From Ananas comosus (taxonomy: Eukaryota; Streptophyta; Magnoliopsida; Poales; Bromeliaceae), in contig NC_033621.1 of the NCBI RefSeq assembly GCF_001540865.1, forward strand, positions 19,171,808 to 19,235,807: a DNA stretch of 64,000 nt, written 5' to 3'. Each line of letters starts with the position of its first letter. Positions within the stretch are counted from its first letter, which is position 1. A program made the position numbers and the translations under genes. Shown piece after piece: positions 12,177 to 23,846 of this stretch. The notes under the pieces are model-generated. The model was not told the origin of the DNA. It worked only from the letters and a program-made list of their open reading frames with translations, and ran no database searches.

Positions 12177-12180
12177 AGGC
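11992..12180 (+). repeat. Left copy of a 180-bp duplication flanking a single-N join
   Basis: This segment (AATAAACTAAGATAGCTTTG through the CT run to CCGAGGC) is repeated at 14162-14337 with only about three substitutions besides CT-run length. It ends at the N at 12181. Two alleles or overlapping contigs placed in series would explain it. Confidence 0.8.
12131..12175. repeat. (CT)n microsatellite
   Basis: About 21 CT units in the LINE 3' region; the second copy at 14300-14328 has about 13. Confidence 0.95.
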
Positions 12181-12181
12181 N
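12181..12181. other. Single-N sequence join
   Basis: One N separates LINE sequence on the left from LTR sequence on the right, with the LINE segment repeated beyond the LTR. Reads as a scaffold or contig junction. Confidence 0.7.
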
Positions 12182-14161
12182 GCGCAGACAGAGGACTGAC
12201 GTTTTCTTGCAGTTGTCCTGGATTCCTCCCAGGGGACCCAATCACAGATTGGGTGTTTATTGTTTGGTGATCGAGAGTGTTGGTATCAATCAATTAAGCC
12301 TAAGCCGTTTTTAAGCCATGCCTATATTAAGCCTATTTTAAGCAAAAAATTAAAAATTTAAGCAACTTTTTATGCCGATTTTTTGCCCAAGCCATTAATA
12401 AGCCTATACATTAAATATGCCTATATTATGCAAGTGGTTAATTTTTAAGCCCTAGTTTTTAAGCCGATATATTATTCATATATTTATAATTAAATGATAT
12501 ATAACAGTTGTACAGGTGGGTACTTCGATCCGACATCGGTACAGTGGTACACGCTCGGTGATGGTTTCTTACCTTTGCCCTTTCGTTATTATCTAGTATA
12601 TATATATCTTGATATATAGTGTTGAGCCTAGCACCATGTTGTTCACTTACACTCTACTCGGTTGTTCTCTTTATATCATGAGTAGGAGTAGAGTAGTTAT
12701 ACCATATTTCTTTATTGCTCTACTTAGCTATTCTGCATATCCTGTGTCATGTTTAGAGTAGAGCCATTTCGTGATTATCTGTGAGATTAGCGATCTAGTC
12801 GATCGATTCTAGTATTCAGTATTTGTGTCATGATTGGTCGAGTTTCATATCCTATACTTGTGACATGATTGGTCGAGTTTCATATCCTAGTTGACCTGAG
12901 TGGTCGGTTCTTGTGCTTCTTTACAGTTGATGACCCATGCGGTCGATGGGCCCTGGGGGGCAGGATTGTCGGCTGGTTGCCGACGGTTGATCATTGAGCA
13001 TATTGCATTGATCGCCCGATACTCGTCGCATTTCACGAACACTGGCGGTCTGATCCACCGCAAGGAGTGTTCTTTTCCGAAAAAGTGGTTGAATGGTGAC
13101 AACCCGTGAGCCCTAGAGGGGTTATATGCATGTTAGAGCGGCAGTGGTACTGTCGGGAGGTGTTGCGGTGCGGACCTCCAGGGCATTGGCTTGAGGTCTG
13201 CGGTGCTGACCAAGAGAGCATTGGTTTCAGATTGGGTACTTTTGGACTGATTGTTCCATTGACGCATATGTTTATAGTAGCAGTCGTTGCATGCATACTT
13301 ACAGATCTTACTTTATAGTTGTCTTGCTACTATAGTAGATATTCATGTATGCTTTCTGTTCCAGTTACAGTAGCGGTAGCCGTTTATTCAGTATAGTTCT
13401 TACTTCCTTTCAGTTTATCGCTATTGTATATCTGCTTATTACCTTGTTCATTTCCACTGACCCATGTTGTTGTATAGTTCTTTCTGATCCGGTGAGTACT
13501 CCTCGCCTTTTTCGGCTTGCGGTACCCACTGGGAGGGGAGACATGTTTACATGTTCTCACCTCCCCCACCATTTTTCAGGTATCGCGGGCGTTGAGTAGT
13601 GGGACGAGTCGTGAGGTACGTGTGTAGCGGTCGATAGAGCTTCCGACCCAGGTTATTTCGATTTAGCTATTACCCTTTTTATTTCTGTGGATATATATAG
13701 CTTAGTCGGTTTACATGGTTCAGTTTTGTTTTATTATTTGAATATCTGAGTTTTCAGTTGGTTTTAGAATATAATAAAGGAATTGTGTTTTCTTGAAATA
13801 AAAGGTTTTCTACCCCTCGTGGTAGCGTTTCTTAAAGAATAAAGGTTTCCGTGTAGGGAACAGATTTCAAAAGAATTTTCGTGAATTTCTATTTAAACAC
13901 TGAATGTAAAACTGTGATGTGAATGGTGAGTGTATGAATGTATAGTTATCTTTATATTCATTTGGTTGTGGTTGTTTCCTGGCTATACTCTTGTACTTGT
14001 GCGACGCCGTGCAAATACAGGGGAGACTCTGTCCGTGTGAACAGTGGATTCCCTGTATTTGTGGCGGATCTGGCATACCCTGGGGTCAGGTTTGCCAAAA
14101 AAAAAAAAAAAAAATTTTTTTTCGCTGTGTTTTTAACCTAAAGGGACCCCGGGGCGTGACA
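12182..14161 (+). mobile_element. 3' part of a giant gypsy LTR (same family as 46525-53078)
   Basis: The last 300 bp (GTGCAAATACAGGGGAGACT, TGTATTTGTGGCGGATCTG, an A/T homopolymer, and the end CCCCGGGGCGTGACA) match the reverse complement of 46525-46690. The upstream part is GT/TA-rich R/U5-like DNA without a gene; small frames here have no domain. The 5' half of the LTR, the promoter and the internal region are missing. The right end is the true LTR end (TGACA) against LINE sequence. Confidence 0.75.
12290..12470 (+). repeat. Degenerate TAAGCC-rich minisatellite
   Basis: TAAGCC, TTAAGCC and related words recur about ten times in 180 bp (12296-12467), separated by AT-rich spacers. No fixed period and no open frame. 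Confidence 0.5.
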
Positions 14162-14295
14162 AATAAACTAAGGTAGCTTTGGAAAAATCACTGTAACTAA
14201 AGGCAGTTGATATATCACAATTCACAAGCTGTAGATTTTATTTTTATTTTGAGATTTCTTTTCTTTTCTTGTTTTTAGGGGAGCTCTGCCATTTG

Positions 14296-14328
<33 letters not shown>

Positions 14329-14425
14329 CGAGGCCCTGTTGCCTTACTAATGTAGTCTGGTTCATACTCTTATTGAATGAAGCATTTAGCATGCTACCGT
14401 TTTTCAACAAAAAAAAAAAAAAGAA
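14162..14425 (+). mobile_element. LINE 3' end with poly(A) tail
   Basis: Repeats the LINE 3' region through the CT tract, then continues with unique 3' sequence (GTTGCCTTACTAATGTAGTC, TGAATGAAGCATTTAGC) into an A-rich tail at 14408-14440. It is the natural end of the LINE that begins at about 10770. Confidence 0.7.
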
Positions 14426-14668
14426 AGAAAAAAAAAAGATGGGCATATGAACTACTCCCTTCTTACCTTGAAGCTTTATCCATGTTGCTTCCATGCTTTC
14501 TGTTCTATACTATTAGCTTGGCACTTTTGACCGGTCAATTACACCATTAGTCGAAAAAAAAAAAAAGATGACAAGGAGGAGAAAAAAGAAGAAGTACAAA
14601 AAAAAAAAAAGAAAAAAGAAAAAAAAGAAGAAGTACAAAAAAAAAAAAAGAAAAAAAAAAAAAAGAGT

Positions 14669-15019
14669 AAACTTCAAATATTATTTATTTGATTTCATAC
14701 TCTCTCAGTTTAGTACTCTAATGATTTAAAGTGTATCAAGTTAGTATCTTGTGGTTTCATTTTTATCTTTTCGTCAGCTTCTCCGTTAATATTTTGTTAA
14801 ATTATATACAAAAAAAATCTTCAGGTACGCCATTTAGGTTTATTGAATATTCATTTTAATTTTCTTTAGTTTTAACTTTGTCACTAATTTAATAAAAAAA
14901 TTAGTGAAATTAATAATAAAAAGATAAAAATAAAATCATATGGCACTAAATTAATATACTTTAAGCCACTGGGTGCTAAAGTAAGAAAGTGTGAAACCAC
15001 AGAGATGATATTAAAGTTT
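14669..15019. mobile_element. MITE with about 95-bp inverted ends
   Basis: Left arm (ACTTCAAATATTAT, TTTAAAGTGTAT, GGTTTCATTTTTATC) pairs with the right arm (AAAAATAAAATCATATG, ATACTTTAAGCC, GATATTAAAGTT). Length about 350 bp, no coding content. Bounded on the left by A-rich tracts (14560-14668). Confidence 0.65.
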
Positions 15020-16717
15020 TTTCAAAAAAGAAAGAGGAAGCAGATGAGAGGAAGAGTGAAGAACCAAAAAGAAAAAGAAGAAGATAAGGGGGAAGAGTAG
15101 AGAAGAAGAAAGAAGTAGAAGAAGATGATATGAATAAGAAGAAGAAGAAGAAGAAGAAGAATAATGCGGAAGGGAAGAAGAAGACCGGTCAGAGAGTCTT
15201 TGCGGGGAAGGAAAAATTTCTCTTTCAAACATTGACCAAGTCTAATTAGCAAATAAACGGAATTAAGGACGATAAGGACCCAAATAAATGGTGAAGATTG
15301 AAAACTCAATTGACAAAAAAAGAAAAAAGAAAAAAGAAAATAATTGAAAAATTGAAAAAAAAAAAAAATGATTTGACCAATATTTTTCCTCAGAATACTA
15401 AGAAAAAAAGGAAAACACAAAAAGACCCATATTTCATCGTTGTAAGTAGCATAGATTAACTAACATAAATTCATTCGTTATTGACAAATTAAGAAGATCG
15501 GAAAAAAAATATCCTAACTTGACCGTCACAACGCTTACTTTCCAGGAGATAATTTACCCCCACTTTTGTCTTTTTATTTAGATATACAACAAAAATAAAG
15601 TAATCCACTCTTTTAAAGAGAAAACAAATCTAAAAAAACATTTATATTGTGCGTTTTATCTAAAAAAATTAATTTTCAACAGATGATTATTTAAAATAAA
15701 ATTGGAAAGGTCTAGAGATAATAATATCCATGGTCCATAGGTGATGTAGTGGACAAAGCTTCTAGATAATTATAGTACGCATGCATTCTCAATTTATATG
15801 GAGGCAAAAAGCAAAGTGATCGAAGGCCCCCTCCACTATTCCTCAATTTGAAATGGAGCCCTCAACTTTAACTTACCTTACATTAAAATTTTTTAATTTA
15901 TTTCTAGCAAATAAAAATAGAATAACTATGGAAGAACTATTAAACTGGATACATTTTTAACTTAATTACTAAAATAGTTCGGTTTAAAATAAAATCAAAT
16001 AAAAACAAGGTGTTGATTAAGAAAGTTCTACGTACCTATTCAAAATTACCTATAGCTCAGAAGCTTACCATATATTTTTTTATTTCTAAACAATTATAAT
16101 TTATTTTCATACCTGTAATGCAAATACTTAAATAATAATAATGTATAGAAAATATAAAATTGGAAACTTTTGTCGCTGCGAAGCGCGAGTATTTAGGCTA
16201 ATGATATAATAACATTACAATTAGGATGGAACCACTCTATCCATTTAGTACATTTTTTGCTATTTTTAGTGTGTGTAAATTAAAATGCAGCCCTTGCGCT
16301 TTCGTTAATTTGCTGGTTTAACCGTAACATTTAACTATAACTGTATAAACCAAGTAAATATATTATTCAGGAATGAGAAGCTCGATAACTTTTAATGGTA
16401 AAAGAATAGTATTTACTATTTATTCTTTTGCTCTTGGGATGACTAGAATTAAGTGATAGTAGCTGAAATAGTATTGATTTAATAACTAGAAAATTAAAAT
16501 AAATACTATTCATTTAGTCTTAATATTAGTCCAGATAAATTCTTAATTTTTTAACTTGCCCACAATTACACCAATATTGCAATTTCAAATTCAAAGAACC
16601 AACCCAGCTACTTATTAGAGTACTTCTCTTCTTTTATGTGAGAAGAGAATTTAAAATCAATGTTCCTCGACCTCCTTAAAGATAGAGGGTTTGATGTGGA
16701 TGTTAATTTATTTATAT
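15020..16717. other. AT-rich intergenic DNA
   Basis: No gene found. Bases 15030-15200 are a GAA/AAG purine tract; frames through it are low-complexity Ser/Phe/Leu runs and are not coding. No recognised element. Confidence 0.55.
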
Positions 16718-17104
16718 TAGGGTAAATTACTCTTTCGGTCCTCAAACTACGAGGCGTGTGACACTTCAGTCCACAAATTTTACTCTATTATAATTTCTGA
16801 CCTAAACATGCTAAACTATTGAAATCAAAGTTTCACAACCCAATTTAACTATTTGACAAATTATTGATAAATTATTAATATAAAAGTAGTATAAAATCTT
16901 AATTATTATCACATCAATCATCACAATAATTTTATATCACTTCTATATCAATAACGCATCAATATTTAGATAACTAAATTGAGTTACGAGGCTTGATTGT
17001 AATAATTTAAAAAATTAAAATAAAAAATTATAATAAATTCAAATTTGAGAACTACGATCTCACTCCCCTCATGGTTTGAGGCCCAGAAGTGTAAGTTACC
17101 CTCA
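16718..17104. mobile_element. MITE, about 387 bp, TIR about 38 bp
   Basis: Left end TTAGGGTAAATTACTC then GGTCCTCAAACTACGAGG. The right end in reverse complement reads GAGGGTAACTTACAC then GGCCTCAAACCATGAGG. The interior repeats GATAAATTATTGATAAATT-like AT sequence. No transposase. Confidence 0.7.
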
Positions 17105-17507
17105 ATGTCAGAACACTGTTATCTTTACATCCCAAAAGGGAATGCCCATCCTGCATCGCTCATCCAATGACCAAAAAAAATGACCCTTATTTTGTCAAAA
17201 ATATTTAAAAAATGCTAAAAATTTAGAAAATTTTATAAATTCTAGAATGAGAGTGCTCAAAATATACAACCTATTTTGGTTTCACTCCTACTAGTGATTT
17301 TTGTAATATTATTATATCAATACTATACACCAAAGGCTAGCAGGACAAACACATGAGATGACTGATCTCTGACAGTACAAAAGAAACAACAAAGTACCTA
17401 CTCTGCATGGGCATGAACACAGCTGTCACCACTTTGTACCTCAGTCTTTTATATATCAAATTATATAATAATATATTTTATATAGTAATAAATATTATAA
17501 ATACTAT
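17105..17507. other. AT-rich intergenic DNA
   Basis: Nothing recognised; short spacer between two MITEs. Confidence 0.5.
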
Positions 17508-17735
17508 ATCCAGCTATAGTCTTATAAAAGCACCGCATGTGTACTTTAAATTTTCCGTAGAACTCTACTCCTCTAAAAATAATTTATAACCGTTATATTA
17601 TACTATTCAAACCAACCAACCTCAACCTAGTGGGCCCTCACATCTAACCGCACATTCATCAATCCAACGCTAAAAACTACAAAAGTACCGGCATAACTTG
17701 TACTTTTAAAACATAGACCAATAATATCTATAAAT
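17508..17735. mobile_element. M-family MITE (copy 0)
   Basis: Shares the core of the M set (CCGTTATATTATACTATTCA, CCAACCTCAACCTAG, GGGCCC, ACCGCACATTCATC, CCAACGCTAAAAAC). Arms are of the type CTTATAAAAGCACC / AAGTACCGGCATAACTTGTA. Ends are degraded. Confidence 0.6.
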
Positions 17736-17784
17736 ATATAAATATAATATATATAATAATAATAATATAATAGTAATAATAATA

Positions 17785-19409
17785 AGAGTAGGGCTGCGCT
17801 TAAAGCACAGCAGCCCCTATGCTATTAACACCACCAACCATCAAATAGATGAGCTAGATGAAATGGCCGTGCCGCTCCCCTTTTAACAGGAACCCACAGT
17901 TAGATGGTAGATTAACGAACTTCTCCTCTCCTCTTTTTTGTCTTTTCTTTTTTCTTTCTCCGTCTTCTCTCACATCTCCCCCTATAGGAATCTTCACCTC
18001 CTCTCTCTCCCCAATCTCTCTCCCTCTCCTCTCCTGAACATGAGCTGCCCGTACTGACGCCCGCCGATGACTCCGACAAGCACCTCCCCCCCACTCGGCG
18101 CGCGACCATCTCTGCAGCAACACCCCGACCCCGCCGCCGACCTCATTATCGCCCCCCCCCCACCCGCCGCACATTTCAGCCGAACCCCCAACCCAACCAT
18201 AAACCTCCGAACAAAAAAGAAAGAGAAAAAGATTTTACGAATAATTTGCTGTCTAAGTCATATCGCTAAGCAAGATAAAAACAAATAGAATCAGTGACAT
18301 TTCCTTTCTTTGCAGAAGTGACGAATGGAATATCACATTCCCAACCAAACAACAAGAAAGATAAATTCTCCGGATTAACTTCGTTATTTGCCTCGACTTA
18401 CCGAAAGCAAATAAAGCATATACCATTTATCCAATATACTTCGAAGCTGAGCAGAACAAATCTTAGCAAATGTCGCAACTTGTTGTTGAGAATTTGAGAA
18501 CGTCCGCAAACCACTTCAACTTCAACCATTTCTACAAATCAAAAATCGAAATTCTTCACCAAGTCATGATAAAAAACTCAAACAAAATGGTTATTAGATT
18601 TATTTAAAGTCAACTAAATTTAATCCCAAATAAATCTATTTGGTTCTGATTAAATATTTATTGAAATAGAACTAATGTGTATTCAAACGCAATTTTAAGA
18701 AAATAGTAAACGAGAAATTATGATCAAATAACATCAACAGCAGTTCGGTGCCACCAAATCAATAACCGTTCTCTTCAACCATGTTTCCCACCAATCAAAA
18801 AAAAAAAGAAAAAAAAAAAAGAAAAAAAAAACTTTAAAAACACAAACCAAACGTTGTCTTGGTAGCTAAAGAACAGGGGAAACCCGATTAAAAAAAAAAA
18901 AATTTCACTATAGATCATCTCTCCGACGCGTCCGCACTCTCCAGCGTCTCATCGCCTGCCCGCTCCGAACTCCCCCAAGACTCTCCCAATATCCTAGCGC
19001 GCGCTGCTCTCCCTCGCCGCAACACCTACGCCTCCTCTAAACCCTCCTCCTCCTCCCCCTCTCCTCCTCCTCCCCCTCCCTCACTCCCCTCCTCCCCTCC
19101 TCCCCCTTCTCCGGGTCTCCGGGCGGCCCAAATACAGGAGCCCACATCCCCAGAGAGGGAAAGGAAAGATGGGAGAAAGAAAGTGAAGCATTCACTGTAC
19201 CGGAGGGAGATAGCCGGAAGACTAGAGAAAAAGGAAAAAAACAAAAAGACAAAAAAAAAAAGAAAGAAAAACGCCTTAAATCTAACCATCTAAACCTGCC
19301 GGGTTTCCCCTTTTAAAAGCCACCTTAATCTCAGCAACCATCTATGTAGATGGTGTGAGCTTAATAGCAAGGGCTTTGCTGTCTCTTTACACGCCAGCAG
19401 CCCTACTCT
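17785..19409. mobile_element. Long-TIR, GC-rich non-autonomous DNA element (Pack-MULE-like)
   Basis: Outermost inverted ends AGAGTAGGGCTGC are exact (17785-17797 and 19397-19409). Imperfect similarity runs about 120 bp inward on both sides (TGCTATTAA, ATCTA-GATG words, CCCCTTTTAA, TTAGATGG). Flanks are ATAATA-rich, so the target duplication cannot be read. The interior has two C-rich, CT-rich blocks (about 17920-18180 and 18910-19150) that look like captured 5' UTR or N-terminal exon DNA, with AT-rich DNA between. No transposase. Long TIRs plus GC-rich interior suggest a Mutator-like Pack-MULE; the donor gene is not recognised. Confidence 0.6.
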
Positions 19410-20029
19410 ATAATATACTAATATAATATTATAATACTAATAATAATGAGCTAAATACATCGGTAGTAACAGACTTTACTACCGACTTTATTCGATATAA
19501 GAGCTTCCAAATGACGATCCAACACACGCTCATAAATATATCTAAACCAATTAAACTACTAGAAATAAATTTCACGAGCACTTCATATTGTCCTTATCCA
19601 TCAACGTGAACAGAAAAAATGACTGCTAAATAAATACTCTAAAAAATATGAGATCCTGTAATCCAAGATCAATAGTATAGATGTTTTTAAATAGTATTAA
19701 CCAATTCTAACGAAAAAATTCAATTGATTATACTTTTACCCGTAAACGAAAAACGACCCCTCTTATCGACCATTTTAAAACATAATTTTGAAATCCTTTG
19801 ATCATTAGGCCAAATATCTTCCCGAAACAGATTTGAAAATCGATCTAAACACTCAAGGGTCTACGATTCATGTTTCAACGACCGATCGTCAATTTGAATT
19901 CTATCACGAAACAAATCGTAGCAAAACGCTCGTTTATACGATATTCTACTCAATTTGTCAACTTCTCCTCATCTCTGCTCTCTCTCTCTCTCAAACCATC
20001 GTCTTCCTCTCATATATATATATAACTAA
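19410..20029. other. Intergenic DNA
   Basis: No gene or clear element. A short self-complementary stretch (GGTAGTAACAGACTTTACTACC, in two halves) lies near 19460-19482. Confidence 0.45.
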
Positions 20030-20830
20030 ATAAGAGCTAAGCACTACCTATTAATAGATAGAGCACTGTCCTATCAATTGTTCCTGATATCAAGATCAAA
20101 TCGATGATCGGAGCCGTGAATGAATCTAGAGAGTTGAAAATCAAAACTAAATTTCATAAATTTTGATAATTGGTTTACATGGTGACAAAGGTTCGTAAAA
20201 TTACAATTTTAACAGAGCCTAAAGAGCTTTCTTTTAAATCCTTAGAGCAAATCCAAATGCTGAATTGCCATAGAAAATTCTATACTATTTAGAATAAGTT
20301 GATCCCATCTGATTACGACCCGAAAGTCTAAGCATCTATTAATAAGTATTCATTAAGACCATCTTCATTTCAACATCTTAACGATAAATGATAATGATTT
20401 TAAATAATACAAAATTATTCAAACTTCTAATGTAATCAACTTACGGTGCCTGGATTATGCATAACTTCCGAATCATCAAATCAACTATAGACCAGGGTCC
20501 CAATCCTATAGACTTCCAATCAAATCAAGATACAAAACTATTTAATAAGTATAAAAATTCTAATAAAAAACAAGCAATTGATTACTATACAGACCGTTAA
20601 ACAAAAAACCTACATACAAAGGCCCGTAAAAAAATTGTCGATTTACACACTACTGATACACCATGTTAAATAATCTTTACAAAATTTCATGAAATTTAGT
20701 TCTAGATATCGCAAAACTATAGATCATACTCAATGCCCGATAATGCATCGCCATCCATCACAAGAAAATTTATAGACAAGTCTCCCTATCCAGTTAATAG
20801 ATAGTAGCCAAGCCTATAATATAATATAAA
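20030..20830. mobile_element. Degraded foldback element, about 800 bp
   Basis: Left portion (CTACCTATTAATAGATAG, GATCAAATCGATGATCGG, ACTAAATTTCATAAATTT, TTTACATGGTG) has inverse counterparts on the right (CTATCTATTAACTGG, ACTAAATTTCATGAAATTTT and TTTAACATGGTG when read on the minus strand). No coding region. Assigned to the F-like foldbacks only loosely. Confidence 0.5.
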
Positions 20831-20842
20831 GAGAAAGAATAG

Positions 20843-20866
20843 AGAGAGAGAGAGAGAGAGAGAGTC
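20843..20866. repeat. (GA)n microsatellite at the edge of a MITE
   Basis: About 12 GA units directly abutting the GTCCGGCTA end of the next MITE. Confidence 0.9.
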
Positions 20867-21096
20867 CGGCTATGGTGCTTGTAAAAGCACCAATCACTTT
20901 GTGCTTGTAGGTTTTTAACCGTTAGATCAGCACTATTGATCATTTACACCCGTTAGATTATACTATTCAACCAACCACCCACTCAACCCTAGGGGGCCCA
21001 CATCATCCTAACCACATATTTTTTAATCTAAAGGCTAAAAACTTACAACCACTAATGTCTTGGTACTTTTAAAAGCATAGGAGCTCAATTCTATAT
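20862..21096. mobile_element. M-family MITE (copy 1)
   Basis: Outer end GTCCGGCTATGGTGCTTG; inner arm AAAGCACCAATCACTTTGTG; core ACCCGTTAGATTATACTATT with CAACCAACCACCCACTCAAC and GGGGGCCCACATCATCC; right end TGCTT TTAAAAG-type arm and GAGCTCAATT. Lies between a GA tract and TATATA, as other members do. Confidence 0.75.
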
Positions 21097-21670
21097 ATAT
21101 AATTAAGTCCAATTTGGCCTACTTGGAGATTTACTAAGCAATTGGATACTATGTATTTGTTGCAGTATATCTAACTTGTGAGGTGCCAATTTATTAGTTG
21201 GTGAGACGGGCAGATCCAAATCAATATACCTTTTGGTTGAGTTTGATTCGGGTATAAATAAGACGGCATATTTCAGAAATAGCTACAAAATTCAGATATA
21301 AGCAGAAATTAAACCAATTTTATATTTGAATGAAAATCGAGTTGTTCATAGAAATAAGATAAATAGTATTTGTATGATTAAATTGGAACAACATGAATAA
21401 CAGCTATAATTTTTATCTAATTAATTAACATCATAACATTACTAAAAATAATTTAATAAATTAATAAATCTATTAGCTATGAATATTGTATAAGATAATA
21501 AAAATATATTAATTAATTAATTAAATATAAAAAATAAGTTAATTTTTGAATTAGTTGGTAAATTATTTTAGTTAGATAACTAGTAAAAAAAATAATTACA
21601 TTAATAAAAATATTAATGGTTGATCAATATAAATATTAGTATATAGATAAACATATTAAATTATTTGTAG
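21097..21670. other. AT-rich intergenic DNA before LTR A
   Basis: No gene. Becomes very AT-rich (21400-21660) up to the LTR boundary. Confidence 0.5.
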
Positions 21671-21848
21671 TGTCCCTGGTGTTGGGTTGTCTACGAGACT
21701 TCAGCATCTGTAGTTTGTCGACACGTCTGGTGGGTGTCGGAATAAGTCGGAGTCATTTTGGCGCGAATTAGACGCAAAACGGACTCGGCGCAGTGCGAGA
21801 GTGGAGTTCAGATACTGAAATCTGCAAAGTGCAGGATTTCAGTGTTCA

Positions 21849-22061
21849 GTACCGATACCCGGGAGGAGTACCGGTACCCGAGAGGAATTACAGAACTGAA
21901 TACTCTCGGGTTTGTGTAGTTTGATGCTGAGTACCGGTACCTATTGGTGAGTACCGTTACTGGGACTGAGTACCGGTACTGCATCGGGCTAGTACCGGTA
22001 CCCAGCGTCCGGGATTGCTGGTTGAGTGCCGAGTACCGGTACCCAAGTTGAGTACCGGTAC
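21849..22061 (+). promoter_or_regulatory. GTACCGGTAC palindrome array in U3 of LTR A
   Basis: Six perfect copies of the 10-bp palindrome GTACCGGTAC, usually within a GAGTACCGGTACYC context, plus two one-mismatch copies (GTACCGATAC at 21849, GTACCGTTAC). The last copy ends 79 bp before the TATA-like box. Confidence 0.85.
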
Positions 22062-22137
22062 TCCAGGCAGCAAAGTGAGTTGGTAAGGGATTTTTTGGTC
22101 ATTTTGCTGCATCGTTCATTCCAACCGACCCACAGCC

Positions 22138-22158
22138 TATTTATATGCATAAAAAGCT
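22138..22158 (+). promoter_or_regulatory. TATA-like box of LTR A
   Basis: CTATTTATATGCATAAAAAG precedes a T/C-rich leader (TTCTTTTCTTCTTCCC), as expected for a plant Pol II start. Inferred, no transcript data. Confidence 0.55.
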
Positions 22159-23846
22159 TGGAGAAGGCTGTTAGCTTCTTTTCTTCTTCCCTCTCCCTAG
22201 CTGGTTGGAGTTGATCGTAGGAGGGTCGATTGAGCGCGCGGGTGGTCCCAGTATAGTCGTTGGAGGTACGAATTGATCTTCCTTTTCGTCGTCTTGGAGG
22301 TTTTGCTCGTGTGCCGTGGTCGCTTTTGGTTGAGCTGCTTGAGGTCGAGCTAGTGCGCGGTTTCTTTCTTCGATTTCTAGCCGGTGTTGGACGAGCGTTC
22401 GAGGTGGGTTAATGTTTACCGAAATCGTCAGATTTCCTTCTAAGTCATAGAGTTGTCAGTTTGTATTCTTGGCTTTGTTCATCATGTTTAGTAACTCGAA
22501 TTCATAGATTTGCATGTTTATATGAAATCTGAATTTGAAGCCTTAATGTTAGAATATTTGTTATATGTTGAATTGGGATTTGACTTAGGAGAAAACTCGT
22601 TAAACCTACACTGCCACTTTTCGAAAAGTACCATATTTAACTTCAGGAGCTGTTATTCTTTTGTATCACCGCTGTTAGTGCGTAGTGGATACTCAGATTA
22701 GTGTAGGTTGAGGTTACGCTCGTGCTGAGGGGCCGAGCTTGTTTTACAGTAGTGTTTAAATTGTTCTATATTGTTGAGTGCCGTCGGGGTTGACGGTGGA
22801 TCCGGATGTTTACATCTTGTTTCAGATTGTGCTGAGGGCACGTGACGTTTGGTTGTTAGACCAGTTTGACCCATTTGCGTTGATTATAGACTGTGTGAGC
22901 CTGATTGAGCTCGACAGAGACACGCTTGCATTCTCGGTTGGGTCGCTCCCACGAGTGCCGCGTCGGAGTCAGGCTTTACTTGCGTTGATGTCGCAGCAGT
23001 CCTGTTTGCACAGTGTACTTGGATCGGCCATCCCCGTAGGTGGTGTACGGTATAGCTTGGCTACAGATAGGGTGGGTCCATTTAGGTAGCTCTTGTGAGA
23101 TTGGGTCAGTGTGATGCATGTCCATGGCTACAGATAGCCTGTGTTGGTTAGCAATAGTATAGTGGCATGTAGTTGTAGAGTTCTTTCCAGCTTTCCTTAC
23201 TATCCTTTGCATATCCTCCTGTAAACTTAGTGGGTAGGCCGTTGGGGTCGATGACAGTACCCACTGAGGACTACTTTATTTTGCAGTAGTTCTTACACCC
23301 AGTTGTTGCTACATTTTGAAGAGCCTTCGTCTGCGACTGCTGCTATTGCTGATTTTGACCACGGTAAGGGAGCCGCGAGCTAGATCCCTTCCATCCTTGC
23401 TGCAGTACTAGAGGAGTACCTTCCAGAGGTAGTTTTGGATTTTTCTTGTACATACTGTGATATTGTCGGCATGTTTTTGCAGAGCCTTCGCCTACGGCTG
23501 CTGCTGTTGCTGATTGCGACCGTCGTAAGAGAGTCGCTGGTTAGATCCCTTCCATCCCTGGTCTTTTGCTAGAGAAGCATCCATCAGAGTTAGTTTTGTG
23601 GTTTTATGTGCATACTGTTATGTTGTTGTACTCGCTGAGGCGAGTTGGTTCCGTGGCTTCTGTATGTACAGTGGACCCTTTATGTCTTTATACACATGTT
23701 TTATTTATAGCAGCTATTTACCTCTTGTGTAGCTATATTTTGTTATAGGTACAGCTATTATTTTGTATACACGAAAAATTTCTATGTATACAGCGGGTCT
23801 GTTGGCGTGCCCAGGAAAACGTGGTCATCCGGGGCCTGACAGATTA

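Larger units (their letters stand above)
10770..12180 (+). pseudogene. LINE (non-LTR retrotransposon) reverse transcriptase C-terminal remnant
   Basis: Translation shows hallmarks of the end of plant LINE ORF2 in several broken frames: FKAPKWVV and a TFFWKGN-like block near 10900-10960, GGLGTKDLA near 11025, TLLAKWWWRF near 11068, and WKLKLLEKIKIFVWL near 11601, the start of the C-terminal zinc-binding RVT region. Endonuclease and catalytic RT motifs are absent, so the copy is 5' truncated, as LINE copies usually are. Multiple stops and frameshifts make it dead. Its 3' part occurs again at 14162-14425. Confidence 0.8.
21671..23841 (+). mobile_element. Ty3/gypsy 5' LTR, family A (2.17 kb)
   Basis: Begins TGTCCCTGGTG and ends CCGGGGCCTGACA. 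A primer site and gag-pol remnant follow. U3 holds a palindrome array (21849-22061) and a TATA-like box (22140-22146), then a CT-rich leader. Homologous in reverse complement to 34070-35720 and to the U3 and U5 ends of 54714-57161. Small frames inside (22026, 22778, 23566) have no domain and are incidental. Confidence 0.85.

Noticed and set aside
15011..15420. ORFs rich in Ser, Leu and Phe on the minus strand
   Set aside because: Translation of a GAA/AAG purine tract; low complexity.
22026..23748. Small plus-strand ORFs in LTR A
   Set aside because: No domains; inside LTR U3/R/U5, with palindrome repeats giving pseudo-repetitive peptides.
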